Positions 57,187 to 64,000 of a DNA stretch of 64,000 bases are shown piece after piece (position 1 is the first letter of the stretch; each line of letters opens with the position of its first letter). The DNA lies in contig NW_003101667.1 of assembly GCF_000003855.2 (NCBI RefSeq), positions 345,012 through 409,011 on the forward strand, given 5' to 3'. This DNA comes from Blastomyces gilchristii SLH14081 (Eukaryota > Ascomycota > Eurotiomycetes > Onygenales > Ajellomycetaceae). Made by a program: the position numbers and the translations under genes. The notes under the pieces are model-generated. The model saw only the letters and a program-made list of their open reading frames with translations. It made no database searches and had not been told where the DNA came from.

Positions 57187-60100
57187 CTAATCAATTTCCG
57201 CCTCTTCATATTCAGATACTTCTGAATTCAGCCATTTTCTTGTAGCTGCTTGAGTTTCTGATAGAAAGTCTATTAAGTATTTAATTCCTGTCTCAGTTGA
57301 GAATAAGAACCTCATATTTAATTGATTTAAATCATACTTCTTCTTTAATCTGACTCTGAGACTATTGTATAATGCACAATGCATTACAATATACTCAGGA
57401 TTTTCATTCGCATTGCAGAATGAGCACTCTGTTGAATCAAATCTATCATCAAATCTTTGTATATAGGATTTGAAATAACCATGTTCTAGTTTCAGCTGAA
57501 TTATAGATGAGAATATTTTCTTTTTACATTTAATTGCACAAGATTTCCACTTTGGTTTTGTCTCAAATCTTGAATAATGTATGCTCTTCTTTTGTTTCTG
57601 CCAGCTTTCATTTCACTTGTTTAAACAAGATTCTTTTATCTTTCTCTTTATGAAAGATCAGGACACTGTTTTTTGAATAGATCTGCTTAATTCTGAACCC
57701 TTTTTTACAGCTGAATCAGCCAATTCATTGCCATGAATATTCATATAAGCAGGAACTCAATGCAGATGAATTATCAGTTTTGATGTTCTTCTCTTTTGAA
57801 TTTTCAAAACAGAGTTTAAAATCAGTTCAAGATTCATTTGATCATTATGAATCTGACTATTTCTAAGTCTTTTTAAAGCAGCTTGACTATCAGAGAATAT
57901 TCATACCTCTTTCAAACTATTTCCTCTTTTATAAGATTTTATTTCAATGAGTTTGAAAGCTTTCACTATTGCAAATAGTTCAGCATCAAATACTTCAGAT
58001 TCACAGCCTAAATTCCAGAAATCTGAGATAAAATTGATATTATCTTCAGTATAAGCAATGTCTGCGTCTAATCTATTCAAATTCTCATTTTTTGATCCAT
58101 CTGAGTAAATCAGAATAGAGTCTTTTATATTGATTGTAGAGATCTTCTTCAAATACTGTTTATATTCTCTCTCTTTAGATAGTTCACTTATTTCTAAGTC
58201 TATGAGAGATTCCAGCTTTTCTCTTCAGAGAGATATCTTCTCATGATCAATTTTCTCAACATTTAATGAAGAAAATTGATTCTTAATAAGTGAACATAGT
58301 CTATACAGTTGAGAGGGCATTTTCTTTAAAGCATTATTCTCATTTCAATCAAGAAATCTATTCCAATCCAGTTCATTTCCTGAGTTAACTGATAGAAATG
58401 AAGAAGAGACTCTTTCTCTGATTATATGATTTGAGCTCATCTTCATGACTCTCAGAGCATAGTTCATACAGGCCTTTTCAAATTAAACAGTAGAAGGTGG
58501 AATTGAAGCTTCAATTTTCATTGCTTTAATAGGAGATGATTTGAATGCTCTCAGAATTCTTCTCAAAGCTCTGTTTTGTAGACTTTGAAAGAGTTCAGTG
58601 AAGTTATCTTGATTGTTTCATCAAACTTGAACTTCATAATCAGCTACTGAGATAATAGAGGCTATGTATAACTGTCTCATAGCCTGAAAGAATAGACCTC
58701 TCTCAGTATTTGATAGTCTGATTATACTATTTAGTAGTCTCTCTGCCTTGATGATTCTTTGTTGAATATGATATTTAAAATTCAACTTGGAGTTTAACCA
58801 TACTCCTAGTCATTTGACATTCAAACTGGGTTTAATATCTTTATTCAAAAGAGTTAGACTTAGTTCTTTCTCATTAAATCTGAGAAAAAAGTGAATTAAC
58901 TCAGTTTTATTCATATCAAATTGAATTAGATTGATATCTACTCTAACAAAGATTTTCTTTGCTACTTTCTCAATCACTTCTAAATTCTCTTTGATCATCT
59001 TTGAACTGTAGAGTAGATTAATATCATCTACATAACTTGAAGATCTCACTATTTTCATCTCTCTATTCTTGAATAGATATGCAGTGTATATTGTAAATAT
59101 AATAGATAAGATTGGAGATTCTTGTGATACTTCTATTTTTATCTCAGTTTTATCTTGTTTTCTTTTATCAAAGAATAGTTGTATAATTCTTTTAGATATA
59201 AAATAATTAACTCATTTTATTAGAGAAAGTGACAGTTTTAACATCTTCAAAGTTTGAATCATCTTAGACTTTGAAACATGATCAAATGCATCTTTTATAT
59301 CAATAAAAACTGCAGTTGAGACCAGGTCTTCATGCTTTGCTACTTGAATATCATGAATAACTGAAAGAACAGTGTCAATTGTAGAACATTGTTTTCTATC
59401 TCTCATTTGTTCATTAAATAGAAGAGAATCACTAATAGAGCTTATAAAAGATAATCTAGTAGCTATTATCTTTTCTAGAATTTTTATCAAACAGTTCAAC
59501 AGAGATATTACTCTATATGACTTAGAAATTGAAGCTTTTCTATTAGGTTTTGCAAGGATTACTTCAGTAGCTTCTCTTCAGTATTCAGAATGATAACCAT
59601 TTTTTAAGAGATTGAAAAAGAGCTCAAAATATTCATTCTTCAAGTAGGAATATATGTTTTAAATAATCAAGTGATTAATTGAATCAGGCTCTGCAGCAGT
59701 TTTAATTGAACTTGAGAATATTGCTGACTCTAGTTCATCACATGTAAGCTCAGGCCATTCCCAGTTATTTTCATTAATATATTCATGAAATGACATATTC
59801 TTCTCTTCTAAATGTGATGAGTTTTGAAAGAGAATTCTCATAAAAGTGTGATATTTTTCCTCAAAAGAGTTTGCTGTATACAATTCATTCTGAAATTCAT
59901 ATTCTAAGGTTGAAAGCTTTGCTACACTTCTTGTTTTAGTATAGTTAAAGGCTTTAAAAACTTCTTTTACTTATACTTCTTTAAGAAATTTGTTTCAGTA
60001 ATCTGTTTTGACTCTTTTAATATCTGAAAAATATTCATTTTGAATAGCTTTGAACTCTTCATCAGATATTAAGTTATTCTTTCAATCTCTCTTAGCAGTG

Positions 60101-61131
60101 ACTAATTGCTTTCTTTTAGAAGTGATATTCTCATTTCATCAAGGTTTGAAATACTCAGAAGACTTTTTCTTTGAAATATTTTCTTCAATACTTGTTAGAA
60201 GAATAGATGTAATCAGCTTTACTCTATTCTCAAGCATTTCATTTGAGATATCTTGACTTTGATTTCAATAGAGCTCACTCTGTCTTTCAGATTTCAGCTG
60301 TTTTACTCTTTCTTCAACTGCTTTTCAATCAGCTTTTTCAAAGTTATACTGATTAGAGAGAAGAGGATTTTCACTTCTTTATTTTTCATTCAGTTCAATA
60401 TTAAATTGAATAATCTCATAACTCAATCCTGAGGTTTCATTTGAATCAATAAACCAGTTTATAAGTCTTTTTTCAATTAGATTTTGTGACATGAAAGTTA
60501 GATCTATAATAGATTTCTGTTTCATGCCTTTTCTAAAGAATGTTTGTTGATCAGACTTGTTAACTAAATCTATTAAATGCTTAAAAGTTCATTCAATCAG
60601 TTTATCTGCTCTTACTGCTCTTATGTACTCTGAATTTCATCAGAGATAATGTGCATTGAAGTCTTCTACAATTATAGAGTTTTTTAAGAGAGTTATATTT
60701 AAAAATCCTCTGTCAATTGTCCAGGTATTGTTGTTTTCTTTCAATGACTTTTCATTATAGATATTTATAAGTTGAATAGTATTAAACTCATTCTCTTTAT
60801 CTATAATATCACTCACTAGAATATCAGAGTTAGATATGATATCAAATCTCAAATTAAATTGATATCTTGATCTTTTTCTCTCATAGATCACTACTCTTAA
60901 TTTTATCTCAGATTTTTCAGAAAGAAAGCAGTAATAGCTTGAATGAGAAATGATGTACTTTTGCTCAGTATCAAAGTTTGATTCTTGAAGAAGTACAAAG
61001 TCACCTTTTTATTCAAATGCAATCTGAAGACAAGAATAAATGCAATTTGAGTTTCTATTCACATTATTTTGAATAAATGTGATTTTTGAAGAGTTTTTAA
61101 ACTTTTTTTGTTGTTTTTATTGTATATTCAT
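57187..61131 (-). pseudogene. LINE L5 ORF2: endonuclease, RT, RNase H
   Basis: One frame of 1,315 codons from ATG 61131 to TAG at 57187. Landmarks: endonuclease region (KITFIQNNVNRNSN at the start; VEDFNAH near 60665-60645, GDFNAH-type with Gly to Glu), RT (59500-58800) with YVDD intact at 59034-59023, RNase H from about 58130 (LIYSDGS; AELFAIVKAFK), HGNELADSAVKKGS near 57735-57690, and the C-terminal finger (H and last C in MHC at about 57384). All open segments share one frame, so restoring activity would only need reversal of stop codons; as it stands it is inactive. Confidence 0.88.
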
Positions 61132-61160
61132 ACTAAAAGAGAGTAGTGATAGAGTAGAAT

Positions 61161-62780
61161 CTAATCACTATCATCAGATAGTAGATTATAACTATTTTGA
61201 AAAGTAGGACTCTCAACTGCTTGTATTATATCTACTTTATCATCAGAGTCATTTCTCAATTCTCTAATCTTAACAGAAGTTTGAGAATTCAAATTCTGTT
61301 TACACTTAGCTGGAGAATTGAAGTTTGAAGATCTAGATAGTTGAGAATGTCTTCTTTTTAAGCTTGCAGTTGCAGATTTACTAGCTTGACTTTTCTCTTC
61401 AGTTTTAGATTCACTTTGAGCTTCATCTTTTCTCCAGTTCTTCTGAGTTCTTGGAGTAAATACACATTCTTTTGAGCTAGATGCATGTTTTTCTTTGCAA
61501 TAGAAGCACTTAAGCAGAGTATGTTGACATATTTCATCTCTTTTTAAGCATGTTTCATATTTATGCTCACTAGTTTTGTGATCTCTAGCACAGAATGCGC
61601 ATTTTGAGTCTCTGAAACAAGAGATTGCAATGTGTTCATATCTTTGACAGTTTGAACACTGTGTTTGAGCTTTGAGATTCATTCTTGAGTCTTTGTATTC
61701 ATGAACTCTCATTTTCAAACCTGCTACTCTTACTTCAGAGATTCTTGATTGTTCAAGTGTCTTTGTATACACTAGAACAGAGGCATTTCTTCTACTCTGT
61801 CTGAACTCAATTGAATTAAGTTATACAGGCTCTTTTCTCAGGTGAAGAGAATTGTATTCTTCTAATTCATTTTTGAGAAGTAGCATTCCTTCCTCACAGT
61901 CAAAGATTTCAACTGGAATATCATGAAGAATGAATTTACCCCACTTTTCATCACTCTCAGATAGAATTGTTGTGTTTAACAGAGATTCTACTGCTGATTT
62001 TCAGAGATTCTCATTCTGAATAAGGAATTCTGCACTGAATTCAGGCATTGTGGTCAGAATGATGAAGTTTCCAAAGAAGGATGGCTCAATTGAAGCTATA
62101 ACTGGTTTTTGAACTTCAATATCAGTCATTAACTGAGAAAAGAACTGCTGATTGATTTCATTTCTAATTCTGAAAATGAGATTTGAGTTTAGCTTATTTC
62201 TCTGCAAGATGTCCTGATTTGAGACTTTGAGAATAAGTCTTCTATTTCTGGAGATTTGAAGATTTTTCTCTTTTTACATTTTTTCCTTCACTCTTCTATC
62301 AATAGAAGTATGAGCAGTATTCTTCTCAGTTTTCTCAGAATTTTGAGCAGGTTTTGAGACAGCAGATTTAGAGACAGCAGGTTTAGAGACAGCAGATTCA
62401 GCTGCTTGAGCATATGTTTTCTTCTGATTTAAAGAAGAAGAAGAAGAAGAAGTAGAAAAGAAAGAAGAGCAAACTGAAGAGTCAGTGATTGTATTAGAAA
62501 TTTTCAAAGTTTTTCAAACTGTGTTTGAAATTCCAAGTTTGAACTTGATTACTTCCTGTAGTTGTCTAGTCTGAGTATGAAAAATTAACAGAACTTCTTC
62601 ATTCATCTCACTCAGACACTGCTTTCCAAGAATCTTGCTTGCTTTTTCAAGTTCCTGTATTTCAAGAACTTGTTGTTTCTCTATTTCTTCTTTCTTTCTT
62701 CTCTTCAGAATTTCAATCTCAGGAATAGCATTTGAGAAAGCATCTTTTTCCACATCAACTGAGTGTATTTTTGAACTCAT
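61161..62780 (-). pseudogene. LINE L5 ORF1: zinc-knuckle RNA-binding protein
   Basis: One frame of 540 codons from ATG 62780 to the stop at 61161, with few stops. N-terminus charged and likely helical (EIEILKRRKKEEIEKQQ), then a Ser run and an Ala/Ser/Lys-rich linker with three near repeats of AVSKP, a central RNA-binding-like part, and C-terminal zinc knuckles: CSNCQRYEHIAISC, CAFCARDHKTSEHKYETC, CQHTLLKCFYCKEKH. The last 203 codons (61772-61161) are open. Proteins of this type package LINE RNA. The knuckle Cys and His residues mutated in L1 are intact here. Confidence 0.87.
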
Positions 62781-63062
62781 TGTTCTTACTCAATGAAAAG
62801 TTGATCAGACTGATTCAATTGAGATATTTATTATACTCTTTTGAATTGAAAAGTTGGTCAGACTGTTTCAATTAAGAGATTTCTAAGTCTGTTTTCAATT
62901 GAAAAGTTGGTCAGACTGTTTCAAAAGAAGAATAAAAGACTTTTGTGTATAAAACACCTGATTTTTTTCACACTAGTTCAGTAACTAGGTTAGATTTTTG
63001 AAGAGAATCTAATAAACTAAAATTGATTTTTAAGATAAATCAATAAAATCTTTACAATCTTA

Positions 63063-64000
63063 AACAGTGATTATGAATTACAACAGTCTTATCTATCTAT
63101 AATTGATAATAAAGTCTTTCAAATATTTAGTATATTGAATCTTGAAGTTTCAAGCATACAATCTTTATATTAAATACTGAAAAGAATTAAATGCTGTAAT
63201 ATCTGATACAATCAGTTACAGATCTGATTTCGTGAGTGAGAGTATTGTAAATCAGACACAGAGAAAGTTCACACTAAATACAGTGAGAAGATGCAAGAAA
63301 TTAGAATAAGTGAATGCTATAATCTCTTACTTAAAGAACAGCAAAGTGTTAGATGACAAGTATCTTACAAAGATAGTAGAAGAGATACTTCTGAACTTCA
63401 AGCTAAGAAAATTGAAAAAGAATGTTATACTCTACTGTAATCTAAGATATATAAAGACTCTCTATCTGAAGCATCTGTTTAGATGCAACTTAATAGCTTA
63501 TATATATGAGAAATTCAGTCACTTAGAAAGCTCTAAACTTATGAATGTACTTAAATCAAGAGTATACTTATGAAGCATAGCTGAGAATATTCAGATATAC
63601 ACTTATAAGTGTCTGAATTATCAGGTTATGAAAGAATCTAAGAAAGAGGTAGAATGTGAGAAAGTGTAACATCAGATAAAAAGTATAATACAGCTGTTCA
63701 ATCAATGAGAGATGAATCTCATAGATATATTACTATAAATGTCAAATGAAAATTATTGAATAATCACTGCTATTAACTATACTACTGATTAATCAGTAGT
63801 GAAAGCAGTTTCAGAGATGACTAAAGAAGATAGTGATGAAGTTCTTACATAATAAGATCTATATTAACTATGAAATATTATATAAAATTCAGAGTGATAA
63901 TGATGCAAATCTTGTGAGAGAAGTAGTAAGACATTTCATGAGTCAGTTATAGATAAGATATTATACAACAATGTTATATCATCTGTAAATAAATAAGAAG
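63063..64000 (+). pseudogene. gypsy-D pol continued: RNase H end and integrase start
   Basis: Resumes after the L4/L5 insertion in the same orientation as 55137-55772. The translation is degenerate; the open part 63310-63573 (87 codons) is Lys/Leu-rich and lies where the linker and integrase N-terminal zinc domain would be. C and H residues at about 63430-63490 could be remnants of that HHCC domain. The element runs off the end of the window. Confidence 0.6.

Larger units (their letters stand above)
56803..63062 (-). mobile_element. near-complete LINE copy (L5), best-preserved coding
   Basis: Minus-strand Tad1-like LINE with tail at about 56803-56826, 3' UTR, ORF2 (61131-57187), ORF1 (62780-61161) and ~280 bp of leader. 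It is truncated at 63062, equal to L1 about 7790, so it lacks the GC-rich monomers. Both ORFs stay in one frame with only nonsense interruptions. It lacks the SINE and MITE insertions and so shows the empty sites. Confidence 0.9.

Noticed and set aside
1..64000. Bacterial, mitochondrial or viral origin of the AT-rich DNA
   Set aside because: Gypsy chromoviruses, a Tad1-like LINE, a tRNA SINE, hAT and Fot1/pogo elements with clear target duplications indicate a fungal nuclear genome.

Overview
The window looks like nuclear DNA of a filamentous fungus, most likely an ascomycete. The elements support this: chromodomain Ty3/gypsy retrotransposons, a Tad1-like LINE with an RNase H domain and a (TAA)n tail, a Fot1/pogo-type transposon and hAT transposons. 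I find no intact host gene. The DNA is AT-rich and almost every coding frame is broken by C-to-T / G-to-A transitions, typically Trp codons turned into TGA. This is the footprint of RIP-like hypermutation. Element interiors nearly lack CpG, CpC and GpG but keep CpA, so the sequence context differs from the classical CpA preference.

The region is a deep nest of transposons, and most junctions can be read from target-site duplications (TSDs). Left part: 1-552 is a hAT fragment. It abuts gypsy-B (LTRs 553-1324 and 16209-16465). The B 5' LTR carries a 506-bp MITE (643-1148). The B internal region carries a full-length LINE, L1 (6372-14418), which in turn carries a tRNA-derived SINE (8695-9068). 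Gypsy-B is followed by hAT#1 (16466-21232).

Middle: hAT#1 sits in gypsy-A copy A1 (21241-25809). One LTR (25810-26120) is shared with copy A2 (26121-32070). A2 contains a chimeric retroposon (27935-29653: LINE 3' end, unknown body, tRNA-like head). A third copy on the minus strand, A3 (about 32071-53684), is inserted in the 3' LTR of A2, next to a perfect 31-bp palindrome and a 100-N assembly gap.

Right part: the A3 5' LTR is split by a 13.6-kb hAT#2 (37643-51280), which holds gypsy-C (42277-50109), and by a pogo element (51412-53659). Then come a LINE 3' fragment L3 (53716-55136, with a second 506-bp MITE), gypsy-D pol sequence (55137-55772 and 63063-64000), and inside D a head-to-tail pair of minus-strand LINEs, L4 and L5 (55773-63062). 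L5 is the best-preserved coding copy.

Relationships: the LINE probably supplied the machinery for the SINE, the chimera and the tandem LINEs, because all have (TAA)n tails and 13-14 bp TSDs. The hAT probably mobilised the two MITEs, which share its termini and 8-bp TSDs. The most informative observations are the unusual mutation context, the sparing of the outer edges of each element, the two apparent template-jump products, and a palindrome loop that seems to be flipped.
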